Below are positions 25,301 to 37,298 of a DNA stretch of 64,000 nucleotides, piece after piece. Every line of letters begins with the position of its first letter. Within the stretch, counting starts at the first letter, position 1. The stretch lies in the NCBI RefSeq assembly GCF_001659605.2, contig NC_035174.2, positions 4,342,389-4,406,388 on the forward strand, read 5' to 3'. Origin of the DNA: Manihot esculenta (taxonomy: Eukaryota > Streptophyta > Magnoliopsida > Malpighiales > Euphorbiaceae). Below the pieces are notes generated by a model. That model worked only from the letters and a program-made list of their open reading frames with translations, searched no databases and had not been told where the DNA came from. A program made the translations under genes and the position numbers.

Positions 25301-26234
25301 TTTGTTCCAAGTTGCAATCCACTAGGATCCATATGCAATATGGCTGTACTCTAAATATAGTATAGAAGATTCAACTCCCATAAAAAAAATCCAATAAACA
25401 TTTAGTAGAACAACTTATAAAAAAATTTTGAATTATGATATCGCAATATAACAAGAGATGCCAACTCTTTTAACATTGGAAAGACATTAAAAGCTATCAA
25501 GAGTGGGACATTGAAATCTACTAGAAGTATATTTTTTTTGTAGCGAAAGGAAACTAGTTTTGACCACATATATTTCTAGCACCAACACTTAAAATGATGA
25601 GCCTTACCTTAAATAAACAAAATTACGTAATCATCTGAATCTTAGTTACAATGGAATTATTCATACGGTTGGGGTAATGGGTGTCCAAAACTAATTCAAA
25701 TGATGCAATTATTAAGTACTTAAATTTTATGCTGGTCATTATCACATTCAATTAATTAGATTCTACCAAATATCCACTAAGTGCATCCCCTACAAAAAGA
25801 TACCAAGTGCATGTATATATGGTAGACAGGAAATTCTAGGCCCACAGTGATTTTTTAACGTCTAATTGAAGTTTTCGTTGCTCCGTTTCATCACAAGTTA
25901 TCAATATCTGGAAATTAATGTATTATAATTGTAAAAATATTAAAACATGTTATCTGGGTTTGAAATAAATTCTTTAGTGATATAATTATTAATCACACAT
26001 ATCACAAATTAATGATGAAAATTGGGGAAAACAAATTATGGGCATTGCAAACTTTTCCATGCCACTTATGTTGTGTCCTTGGTCTTTATGCTTTCTTCTG
26101 TTTGTGGTGAAAGGAAAAAGGAGGAATCCAATACCAATACCCAAATATTCAAACTCAACAATTTGGCCCCTAACAATCTCTTTCTCATCTTGTCTTCAAG
26201 GGTTTCAAATCTCATCACAAGCATAATATTAATT
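22309..26234. other. Intergenic, ~3.9 kb, AT-rich
   Basis: TTAGG-type repeats at 22325-22345 belong to the TITAN-like leader. A near pure A/T block spans 22540-22760. I found no open frame with protein character and no RNA gene. The left end is the TITAN-like promoter; the right end is the 3' flank of the next minus-strand gene. Confidence 0.5.
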
Positions 26235-26792
26235 TCAAGGCTTGAACCTTTGCCTGCAAGATTGGCAAGTGATCTCCATGCACGTAGAATCTATCTGCCT
26301 TGTTGCTTTCTCCTTCATTCTTTCTGCTTTTTCCACCTCCTCTCTTGCCCTCTGCCACATATTTCTTGCCCTTGCAAACTCCGACTGCGCCAACTCCATC
26401 TCCCTCCTTGTCAGTTCCCTCACTCTTTCTGCATAAGCTTTTTCAATGGCAGCCAATCTAATTTGCTCCGCCGCCTGCCATTTCAACGCCTCCACACAGC
26501 TCGCATCCGCTTTATTCCCATCACTGAAATCACAAATGGGACCCGTTAAAACACAGTTAGATGGTGCCTGGATTGGACTAAGACTGATTGATAATTGCAA
26601 GTCTAGCGATGGCGCCCCTCCAATTTGATGATGATGATCAGACACCATTGCCGATGATGATCGATACCTCAACGAAGAAGAATCCGGAGGCCTGAACGAC
26701 ATGTGTGAATAAGAACAAGAAGAAGAAGAAGAAGCTGCTAAAGAGTGTTGAGAAGGAAGAAGCTGCAACTCTTTCTGACCATCCTCTTCCAT
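26235..26792 (-). CDS. Small EAR-motif protein resembling the C-terminal half of SGR5/IDD14-16 factors, 185 aa
   Basis: The ATG is at 26792-26790 on the minus strand; the frame extends further upstream only through a TTG. The CDS is intronless. Residues 8-14 (ELQLLPS) and the EAR-type repressor motif LDLQLSISL (63-71) sit in a serine-rich region; a GAA repeat encodes part of the serine run. Residues ~102-170 form a long charged helix (AAEQIRLAAIEKAYAERV, then REMELAQSEFARARNMWQRA). The end is STCMEITCQSCRQRFKP, with three cysteines. LQLLP, the helix and the ITC-x2-C tail resemble the C-terminal region of SHOOT GRAVITROPISM5-type IDD proteins as I remember them. No C2H2 zinc fingers are present. 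It could be a finger-less paralogue acting as a dimerising competitor or co-repressor, which is inference. The family match is made from memory. Confidence 0.7.
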   Translation of the reverse strand: MEEDGQKELQLLPSQHSLAASSSSSCSYSHMSFRPPDSSSLRYRSSSAMVSDHHHQIGGAPSLDLQLSISLSPIQAPSNCVLTGPICDFSDGNKADASCVEALKWQAAEQIRLAAIEKAYAERVRELTRREMELAQSEFARARNMWQRAREEVEKAERMKEKATRQIDSTCMEITCQSCRQRFKP

Positions 26793-26886
26793 TGAAACCG
26801 CAGAAGAAGAAAAAAAAGGAAAGAGTTTCAAATCAAAGCTCTCAAGTCTCAAGGGAACTACTGTTAAGTTAGCAAGGACCGGTGCC

Positions 26887-26897
26887 TATATATAAAA
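26887..26897 (-). promoter_or_regulatory. TATA box of the IDD-like small gene
   Basis: The minus strand reads TTTTTATATATA about 95-105 bases upstream of the ATG at 26792. This is a good TATA element that would place transcription start near 26860. The call rests on sequence and spacing. Confidence 0.55.
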
Positions 26898-28280
26898 ATC
26901 ATGCCAACCAAATTACCACTATACCCCTAGTTCCAAACAGAATGACTTAACCACCATCAGCACAAATCAAATGACAATAGTAACCCTCCCTCCTAAAAAT
27001 TTACTGAAACCACGATTGGTAAATGTGGGTAAGAGTAAAGGGTTTTTTAGGCACAGTGAGAATCCCGTTATAGAAAGAGCCAAAAGAAAACAAAATAAAT
27101 AACGGATCACGTTATTGAGCTATGAGTAGCTTTTCTTTTGTCGCAGTGTTGTAGCGAAGTGTTTGTCTCTCCTTTTGTTCGTCTTTTCAATTTAATTAAT
27201 TTATTATTGACTTGATAATCTCTTTTTAAGATCCTTTAAATTGTGATGGGAGGAGATGAGGATTGAGGGGTGTGGCCTGTGGGTGTGTAATAATTAGAGT
27301 CGCACGTGCGCGAAGTGTTGTTAGAAGGTAGAGATTTTATTTATTCATTTATTTTTTAAATATATAAAACTATTATTAAAAATAAAAAAAAAAGGAGGAA
27401 AAAAATAAATAAAATAAGTGCTTTGGACATGGATTTTAGCTTTTATGGTAGGCCTAAGGTTGTCGGGCCCTCATAGGAAAAAAGTTCTCCACTTTCTAAC
27501 TCAGCAGCCCACGCTATGGGCAGGCTTGGCACGTGGTATGGCCACCCTGCTATGGCTGTCTATGATTGTGGGTACTGACTCTACCTCTACGACCGTTCAC
27601 CTGTGAGATAATTAAATTTTTGTGCTTAGGATACAAATCTTCATGCATAGCTTACACAATGCGATAAATTAAATTACAAGATATATATTTTTGGTAATAT
27701 TAGAAAAAAAAATTAAGTAAATATCTTGAGCATGGATTGGTACTGAATGAATATAATTACCTTTTAAGTTAGCTAAAAGGAAATTTGTTATTTTATGTGA
27801 GATGGAAAACAAATCAAACAAATCAAACTTTATGACTTTGGGATTTATATATATACTTTTTGATATTTTTTTCCAAAAAGTTTGCTGTAAAAGTTTATAT
27901 TGATATGAAAAAAAAAATAATCATTATCATTTATAAATAAATATAAAGATTATTTGTAACAAATCATTAATATTTTCGTTTTATTTACTTTTTTTGAAGT
28001 ATTTAAAATATGTGATATATTATATCCGTATAATACGTCATATACCTTTAAAATAATAAATTTTTTAGAGAATAATAGAATTATGAGGTTATAGATGGGC
28101 CCTTTTCTTTGTTATTATGCAAGAACTTTACAATTCATTGAGTACTGATCTATAAATAAAGTTTAAAGCTTCAAGAATAGATGATAAGTATAAGAGATCC
28201 TAAGCTACGTAACAATAGATATCATACATAGCTTTAATTAAATTGGTCAAAGCTCAGGATGAATTCAGAGTTTAAGTTTG
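26898..28280. other. Intergenic between the IDD-like gene and tRNA-Leu
   Basis: Promoter side of the minus-strand gene, then AT-rich DNA. A 62-codon open frame at 27418-27606 is short, isolated and unlike any protein I know, so I do not call it. The segment 27640-28080 is strongly A/T. Confidence 0.5.
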
Positions 28281-28286
28281 AAAAAA
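28281..28286 (-). terminator. RNA polymerase III terminator of tRNA-Leu
   Basis: Six A on the plus strand (T6 on the tRNA strand) lie five bases beyond the 3' end of the tRNA, the usual pol III stop. Confidence 0.8.
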
Positions 28287-28291
28287 GCAAT

Positions 28292-28298
28292 GTGGAGA

Positions 28299-28331
<33 letters not shown>

Positions 28332-28371
28332 ACCTTAATCTGGCGCCTTAGACCAACTCGGCCATCTCCAC
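28292..28371 (-). tRNA. tRNA-Leu (anticodon AAG)
   Basis: The minus strand folds as an 80-nt class II tRNA. The acceptor stem is GTGGAGA/TCTCCAC. A D-arm with GGTC, an anticodon stem CCAGA/TCTGG around loop TTAAGGT (anticodon AAG, reading CUU leucine), a short variable arm GTCCGAAAGGGC and a T-arm GTGGGTTCAAATCCCAC are all present. A and B box promoters are intact and no CCA is encoded, as expected for a nuclear gene. There is no intron. A T6 terminator follows. Confidence 0.96.
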
Positions 28372-31300
28372 GCCAACCTGGAAAAGTTCCGATGGTTAAA
28401 TATATAAATGCAAAGCAGAGTTTTAACTGAAGCAATGAAGTTGAGCACGTGAAAAAGTTTTTCCATTGCCATAACTCTATTGGTAGCTATAGCTTGAATG
28501 TGCAGTGTTAATGGAGGTCACTTCGGGGCAATGATTTTATATCATGGACTCCAACTAAGCCCTCACCAAATTTCGTCTTCTGGGGTCGCCGGCATCTGCA
28601 TGAGCTAAAAGCACACAAGACTAAAGTGGCCTATAACCCTTTTTTTTTTTTTTTTGCAAAAAGAGATCACCTACACATGCAGGCCTTATCTGGTCCATGC
28701 AAAACCTAGCATTTTCCAAAATTATCAGGGATCACTATCCATATCATATTTATAAATATTATTCTATCGGAATTTAAATTTAATTTATAATTTCAATTTT
28801 AAATTTGTCTTTAAATTTAATTAAAATCTTATTTAGTTAAATAGATATATCTCAATTGTTATCACTTCAATTTCATAACCTTTTCACTCTTCATTCCATA
28901 AAAATAAGACTAATTATGCTTTTACATATATATAAAAAATTTAAAAAAAATTTATAGTTATAATATATAAAATTATTTATTTATATAAATACATTAATTT
29001 AGAAAACAAATAACTCAAACCTCTTAGAATCCATTTTAAATCTAATTATATATTATAAGAAAGTATCTTACTATATAGAATTTAATTAGATTGATTATTC
29101 AAAAAATATATTAGTAATTGTCAATTTTTATCCAGGCGGTTTAAGTCTAATATTTATCAGCGGACATATATGCGAAATTTTAACATATAATTATTATATA
29201 TATTTCACTGCTTTATCTGTCCTTTTCTAACTTTCCGGTAATTTTTTTTTTACCAGCACTTTATTGTTCAGGACTTTAGGTCAGAGAAAAAGGCGTGAAA
29301 TTTTCTAGCCAACGAGAAAGCAGTTTCCTGGGATTTCCTCGCCTTTACCTGTAGAGAAGCTGTATGAATTCTGGAGAGAGCTCCCTCTTTTGCTGCAGCA
29401 ATGGTCTTAGGTGCGCTTGCGGCTTCTTTAACTAGAAAAAGGCTAACAGAACAATTGATGGTTTTGACTGGAGAAAGAATGCAGACCTAGCACCTCAGTC
29501 ACAGCAGGTCTGATAGAGAGACGCAAACACACACAGAGAGGACGCCCATTTCATGCAGGCCACATTAAACTAAAGCTTGTTGGAGAACGGCGATTAGGTT
29601 CAGTATCTGCCAAATTCGTCGGATGTTGAACGCGCAATTGCAGATGCAAATTAAACACAGAAATTAGTTAATTAAGCACAATCCTCAATATATAGGATTA
29701 AAGACCAATAATCCCGATCAACAAAAAAAAAATAAGAACCAGTTCAAAAATATCATAATCAAATTTATTAACTAGGTAAAAGCTGGATCCAAACAAAACT
29801 TACAGGCAGAAAATGCATTGTGTATGTGTGTATACCGTATCGACTGAAGCGTGATAGGAAGGATCAGTCTATGAGTGCTTCAGAGACTCGAGAGCTTTCA
29901 ATTCTGTCTCCATTTTCTTCTTAGCTAAGCTAATCTGCTTCTTTAGTGTAACCTAACAACGTTTTCTTCCTGCTATATTACTGCGTTGTGTATTGTCAGT
30001 GTTACAGTGCAGTCTTGCGTACAAGATGCTCTTTGCAAGTGAATTTTTGTCGGGCCAGAATTTGGGCAATGCTTTACGATGTCGTTCAAGGACTTCTAGA
30101 TCTGGGCTGGAAGATTGGGCTCTAGCTCTATAATGTCTGAGTTTGGTGATAGACAATAGACAAGTCCATTTCACCAAGCAATTAATAAAATAAATAAATA
30201 AATAAAATCCAGAAGCAAGGGATGGGAAATGAATTTTGGAAGAAGGTGGATGTCCAATGGCATACCAAACTTGAAAAACAAAGATATGCATATTACTCCA
30301 CCTTATCCAAAAATTCTACAGATCTCCATCCTCCAGTGGAGCCCAAGGACGAAGAAACTCAAACTTTATCATCATTATTATTATTATTATTATCACATTA
30401 TCATAACTTGAACAAGAGCCAAGTGGGTGATGGAGAGCTTTTATAAACTACAAATTCTTTATAGTTTTTAATTTTTTATATTTTTACTGTTTAGGAATAT
30501 TTTTAAAATAACATAAAATTAAAAATAAACTCATATTCGACTTATTAGCATACAAACCCATTCAATATGTTATTAATTTTTTAAAATCTCTATAACTTTT
30601 CCTTAAAAATTTCCATATTTTTCTAAAGATAACATTAAAATCTGTAAAACTTCAATAATTCTCCCATTACTTAAAAAAATAATAAAAAAAAAATCAAAGA
30701 ATAAGAAGAGCTGATACGCTACCTGCCATTGTCAATCCCACATGTCCATGTTAGTCACGGTTTCTAATTCTGCCATTTCGTATTCATGGTTTAGATTTTT
30801 CTTTATTTGATGTAGCAATTTCATAGGAGAACTAAATTGTTTTTGAATTTTAATTAGTTTTGTATAATTAATCTCTTAAACAATTAATTTTAAATTATCT
30901 CTTTATTAATAGAGCATTATCTGTTGATTTTTGTAGGTGAAGTGGACCAGTAAACAAGCATGGCATGGCATGGCATGGGATATTGATTACCGATTCGTTT
31001 GGTTTGATGTGTACGGGGGTGTGGCCTTGGATGAGATCAATACAAGATTGAGGTGGAGAAAAAAGTTGAATCTTCATGTGGAAGAAGGATTGAATTTTCG
31101 TAGATGAGTCCAAACTATCTAACTACTCTTTCATTATATGTCTCGCTAACTAGAAAAAGAAAAGAATAACCAAACCCCACATCTACCTTCATTATTAATT
31201 CTCCTTATTATTTTATTTCTAATACCAAATTTCAATTGCTTTATCATACAGCTTTTATTATTAAATATATTGTTCAGTTAAATAGCAATTTTATTTAATT

Positions 31301-34300
31301 TTTCATAATAGAAAATTATCAATAATCTGCCTCAGGGCATGGCATGAAGACAGGATCAAACAAACAATGATGGATGAACAATGAAAAGGAGATGTGTGAC
31401 GCAACGGGTTTCAAATATTGTAGTACACTCTTCTTAAGAAAGGGATGATTCAATTGCACAAAGGAGACCAAAAATGGCTTGGTCGTCCACTAGGGAAGAA
31501 GAGAAGAGTGTTGCGAGCTACTCTCATGCCTAACAACTAACCCATAAGTTGATTGGATTTATTTGGCAATGCTTAAACAGTGAGCGATGAACGCCATGTG
31601 GTTATCACGCTTTCCCTTTCATGTTCATGATGTTAGCAGACTAATTATGCCTATAGTTCCTGCTGCTGCTATTGTACACAGCCACTTATGCCCATGCACA
31701 CATGATTACTACTACATCTTCTCTAAGGTGGCAAGTCTCTCTCTCTGTCTATCTATCTTCCGCCATAGAGTATCAAACACATAAGACACTCAAGGACGTG
31801 CCTCCTGACGTCAACAATCACTCTAGTTTTTCCATTATTTTGGTCATTTTCATGCTTTTGCTTATGTTGCGAAGTCAACAAGCCAAGTTCCCGACCTTTT
31901 TTCGCACTATTTGACCAGTTCTTGGCTTACACTACAGAAAGATTAAGCAGCAACTCATCAAGTTTTCTTTAGATTATTATATGTGCTTTAGGACAGAAAT
32001 CTCTATGAAATTGAGTTAGTGGCTTACAAGAGCTTAGTGTAAATGAGAAAATTTTCCAAGCAATTATATTATAATATCTCACTCCAACCTAGGATTGATG
32101 TAAACCTTTGCTTGTGATCAGGGTTAATAATAATGTAGTCTGTAGCTATCTTGAGAAATGAAATTAAAAATCAATATCCTTTAGCCTGCGATAAAAAAAT
32201 TTTTAAAATTTTAATTTAATTGATTTGTTTTCTAATCATTTTCTTGATTAAACTGAAAAAAAAAAAATTTTTTTAATTTAAAAATTTTTCATTTTTAAAC
32301 AAATTTATAAAATTTTATTAAATTTGTAATTATCATAATTTGTTGATGTCTAATGGAATATATTACTAGTATTAGTTAATTATTATAGAGATATATAATG
32401 AGTCAAAATCATGAATTAAAATATATAATAGTAGTAGACATTTATCCTTAATTAATTATTTAGGATTACTGCGGGAACTCAAAGTTAAGCTATTAATTAC
32501 AATGTTTAAGTAATTAACACGCAACAACACACAACTCCACTAAATACGAGATGTGACATGCTTGCTTTCATTTACTCTTATGACAAGTAAGCTTAATTGA
32601 TTAAACTTCATCTTGTTTATTAAATTATAAAATATTTTAATTATTACGTGCATATTTTAATATAATAATTCAGTATTTACTCCATTTTATAATATGAAAA
32701 TAAATGTTTAATTTATTTGAATGACTCAAAAATCAAAAAATAATTAAATGGCTATTTAAATTTTAAATTGTAAGATGAAACTATATAATTTTTTTTTTCA
32801 ATTGAGATAATGAATTTAAGTTTACTATTTAAAAATATTTAAATTTTTAAATATAAATTTTTTTTAATACATCGAATATAAATTTATATTAATTGAATCA
32901 GTGAGTTATATAATTCAATCAGTTTTATTTATTATTACGGTATAATTTATTAAATAAATTTGTACACGAAAAATTGAGTAGCATACGAAATAATTAACTT
33001 AGAATAGTAGGAGATTTGAAATCCACTCTATAGAATTCGTGGCATTTACTCTAAAATATAATAATAATTGACAAGATAAAGGAATTAGGTTGGGTAGTAA
33101 AATCACTATCTCTAATCTCTAGCAATTGGCCGACCCTTTTAAAGAATGAAAATTATTACAAAACTAAAATTGAATTCCTCTTCTAGCCAATTAATTGCTA
33201 TTATGATGGAGACCTAAAGTGTGTTATTATAGTTTTATTACTAATTATCTTCAGACATGTCACAGCCACCTCTTTCACAATGCTATTATAACGTCTGTTA
33301 CCGTAAAAATATTTTTTTAAGCTGTATTAATTAAATAAAACTTAAAATTTCATATATTTTAGTTATAAAATCTCATCATAATTAAATAGATTGCTTGTAA
33401 ATTAGTTTAAAAATAACACCTTGCCAGCAGCCTCAGTCTCAAGTTATTTTTTTTTTTAAATTAAAAAAAAAAACTCATATTTATTTCTAGGCTTAATTTT
33501 TAAATAAATCACACAATATAATTTTTAGATAATGAGAAAAGGTATAGTGAAGGAGTTGAGAAATTACGGTTAACGCCGTGGCCAATTATAGGTGATGCTT
33601 GCTTGCAGCAGCTGATTTGAAGAGATGAGCAAACTATTTCAGACAACCTTTTTTGTCATGTAGTGAGGAGAAAGGGTAGGGTGTATCTTAGACCAGCAGT
33701 AATGAAAAGGAACGGTGAAATGATTGTTTATTTATTTTATTTTGTAAAGAGGCGATTTCTTCACAAGCTTGGAACTATGACGACTTTGATTATAAAAGAG
33801 ACGGGAAAAAGAAGTGATGAGAATAGTTTGAAAGGTGGCAAAAGATGAGAAGTAGCGGCAGCAACGCAGTACTCATTTCCAACCAAACCTAAACAGATTA
33901 ATTCATATCTTTTTTATGGTAGTGAAAGGGATTTGATTTATGCTTCACCAACTCCACATCTCTTCAAACCTTATCCGCAGCTAAACCATTTCCCTTATCC
34001 AATTTAACAACGGTTGGTTATTTTTAAATATATATATATAAATTAATTTGTATATAAAAAATTAAAATATAATATTATTTTTTTTATTTTAAATAATAAT
34101 TCGATTTTATATTGAATAAAAATTTTAAATAATGAATAAACTTTGTATCTAGCATTTTGAAGGCCTGAGTATATCAGCGTAGAAATGGGAAAGATGAGGA
34201 GCCTCTGCCTCTGCCCTTGCCACTTGCCACGCTTATTGTGCTTACCTACCACTTTAAACTTATTCATTAGTTTAATCAAAAGGCAAAATTAAGAATTAAA

Positions 34301-36079
34301 TATGTGCATTAATTATATATAAGTATCCTATTATTTTATGAATTTTTTTTTCTTTTCAATAATTAATGAACTATATTAGTATTTAATTTATAAAATACAA
34401 ACATGGGAACAACTAAAACTACAATAACGTATATTAATTTTTTATTTGTTATTTAGTTAATTTTATGTATTTGTTTCATCTAAATTATTCAAATAAAAAG
34501 GGAAATAATAACATTAAACAAGGGAAATATTAAGCGTCAATACTCTATTTTAGTTGTTGAAATATATATTATAAATTTTAGGTTTAGGTTTAGATTTGAA
34601 ATGAGTTTGGTGCTGCATATGCGCTTAATATTTTTTTTTCTCCTAATTTTATTTGGCATAATTAAATTCAATTAGGATTTGAAATCGGAATTCTCTATGT
34701 TTGTGTATATAAAGAGAGAGGAGGAAGGTAAATAGCATATGTATAATAATAAAATTGCAAGAAAATGATTTTGATGGAAACGAAATTTTATTTGATTTAT
34801 TTTTAAATTATAAATAATTAAGAAGATGAAGATACATAAAAATTTTATAAAAAAAGACAAATTATTATTTATAAATTTACATTTATATTTATGCTTTTGT
34901 TTGCATATTTAAGATTTATTTATTATTTTACTTTTTGCATATTTTTTATTAATTGTTTAAAATTTTAATAAATTATGTAATTATTTTTAGATTAGTTGGC
35001 ACATGCCAATAAGAAAAATAAAATAGAAAAAACCGCATATATTGAACGTGACTAAACTTGAAGTTTCATTGCTAAAATTCTCATACTTTACATATAATAA
35101 ATATTTTTAAACTTTATAAATAGTTTTTCATGTATAATATGATGAGCAACATTTTATGATATTTGAATTTTTAAACTTTATAATTATAAAATCTTTAAAT
35201 GTGTAATAGCAAGAATAGTATGAGATAAGGTTTTGATAGCTAAATTTGAATACATACAGATATACATATTATAATATGTGAATGTTATTCTATGACTAAT
35301 AGTAAACAACAAGTCATACGCTAATACACCCATGTGTATTAATTAATTTCAACGAAAAAAATAAAATACCAAGGGATAAATAATAATTATAATTGAAATT
35401 ATTTTTTCATGTTAGAGTAGCAAATTATAATAAAACTTGATTTAATAATATTAGAGTTACATGAAAATTTCAAATTAGATTATAAATAGAAAACTTAAAA
35501 GAAAATAATCATAAAAATAAATTCGCTTGTTTAGTTGTAACCAACCAGGAGATGAAGAAATGAAATGGCACCAATAATCATTTTTCAGCTGTGACCAGGT
35601 CACCCCTTTTTTTGAATTTGAAAATAAACAGCATTGCACTATCAAGTATATCATCAAACGCACCGCACCACACCCAACCCAACCCTAGCCGACGTATGGC
35701 ACCGATTTGTCTCATTGAGCAACCCAATGCAGCCATGGGGCCACTTTGACCATTAACTTTGCCCCTATTGTCACGTTGTCTGATGAGCACAAGCAGAGCA
35801 CAAAGCCAATAACAAGAAACCGGGTAAAAATGCCAAAGGAAATTGCCATATACAACTCCTTGTGCGTTATTATAAGTACAAACTCATTTCACGTTTGTGG
35901 GTCCTCTGCAACACTCCCTTTGCATATCGTCTTTCTTTTAAGAGGGAGCAAGCCAACAGACAAGCCAGTGCAAACCTCCATACAATTGGAATATGGGAAG
36001 TCTTTGCTTTTCCCTGTAATAACACTTCAGCAGAACAGAGTTTACAAAGCCCAAAAGAGAGAAGAAGAAGAAGAAGAAG
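28372..36079. other. Long gene-poor, AT-rich region, ~7.7 kb
   Basis: No gene that I can support. Less AT-rich islands lie at 29270-30440, where possible minus-strand coding fragments are listed under findings. A CATGG x4 run lies near 30958-30979. The stretch 32160-35500 is mostly A/T with short open frames in low-complexity sequence. The last ~300 bases are promoter and leader of the F-box/MYND gene, ending in a GAA repeat (36060-36079) next to its ATG. Confidence 0.5.
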
Positions 36080-37298
36080 ATGTCCCAAAGAAAAAGGCAA
36101 AAGATTTCACCCTTAATCACTCAAAAATCTGATCTTTTCGAAGAGCAACCAGACGATATTGTGGTTTGCATCCTCTGCAAGCTCAGCTCCTCCGCTTCCT
36201 GTCCTTCGGATTTCATCAACATTCTCGTGACGTATGTTGTCTGTATATGGTATTCATGTGCATGCTTATTTCTATTTGCGGTTTGATGATGTTTCTTTAA
36301 TTTGTTATCTTCCAAACAGATGCAAAAGGTTGAATCGGTTAGCTCTTCATCCTCAAGTTTTGTCCAAAGCCGGGCCTAAAACATTTGCAATCAGAGCAAA
36401 AAACTGGTCAGATTCCGCTCACCGGTTTCTCAAACAGTGCGTTAACGCCGGCAACACCGAAGCTTCCTATACTCTAGGAATGGTCAGTAATTTATATTCT
36501 CTCCTTCACCTTTTCAAATATATTTTCCTGGTAAAAGTTTTCAGTTTGTTTTTGCTGTTATAGATCCAATTTTACTGCTTACAAAACCGAGCGAGCGGAG
36601 CATCGTTGATGGCAAAGGCCGCCATTAAATCTCACGCGCCGGCTCTCTATTCTCTCGCTGTTATGCAGTTTAACGGCAGCGGTGGCTCCAAGAACAACAA
36701 AGATCTCCGAGCCGGCGTTTCTCTTTGTGCTCGAGCCGCCGTCTTGGGGCACATAGATGCTCTACGGGAGCTAGGCCATTGCCTCCAAGATGGTTACGGC
36801 GTTGCTCAAAACACTGCAGACGGACGCCGGCTCCTAATCCAGGCTAACGCGCGAGAGCTCGCGTCATCTCTTCGTTCGATGCTCACGTGGCAACCGCAAC
36901 ACCAAAACGAACATCAATGGCAGCAGCTTCCATATGCTTCGTGTGTGACGATTGGAAGTATGGGGTGTCCATTGCTAAGTGACTTCGGTTGTAATGTGCC
37001 GGCGAGGGAAGTGCACCCGGCGAACCGGTTTTTGAGGGAGTGGTTCGAGTCTGGGATAGGGGTGATGGGGCCAAACTTGAGATTGTGCTCACACAGCGGA
37101 TGCGGGCGGCCCGAGACAAGGCCGCACGAGTTCCGGCGTTGTTCGGTTTGTGGCAAGGTGAATTATTGCTCGCGGGGATGTCAAGCGATCGATTGGAAGT
37201 TGAGGCACAAGGTTGAATGTGTACCAATGGAGCTGTGGCATGGCGTAGACGGCGACGATAATGAGATTGGAGGAATGGTTGAGATCGAAGAAGGTTAA
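36080..37298 (+). CDS. F-box protein with SEL1-like repeats and MYND zinc finger, 3 exons, 349 aa
   Basis: Exons 36080-36231, 36320-36482 and 36564-37298 join to 350 codons with the stop; introns are short with GTATGT...CAG and GTCAGT...TAG ends. A basic start (MSQRKRQK) leads to an F-box-like region at ~18-65 (LFEEQPDDIVVCILCKL ... CKRLNRLALHPQVL). SEL1/TPR-like helical repeats follow at ~85-190 (EASYTLGM, SHAPALYSLAVMQFNGSGG, GHIDALRELGHCLQDGYGV). A C-terminal MYND finger at ~285-330 has CSHSGC, CSVCGKVNYCSRGCQ and HKVEC. This matches Arabidopsis At1g67340/At5g50450-type F-box proteins, expected to be substrate adaptors of SCF ubiquitin ligases. The substrate is unknown. The leader ends in a GAA microsatellite abutting the ATG. 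Confidence 0.93.

Noticed and set aside
26793..26852. 20-residue upstream extension of the IDD-like small protein
   Set aside because: It starts at TTG and overlaps the expected leader between the TATA box and the ATG at 26792.
28249..28260. AAGCTCAGGAT resembles the 5' end of miR390
   Set aside because: The match stops after about eleven bases and there is no foldback partner.
30958..30979. CATGG x4 run
   Set aside because: A short simple repeat with no neighbouring structure.
35585..35609. CAGGTCACCCCTT matches the 3' part of miR398
   Set aside because: Only the last 13 bases match. The 5' part has several mismatches and no complementary star arm lies within about 200 bases, so there is no hairpin precursor.
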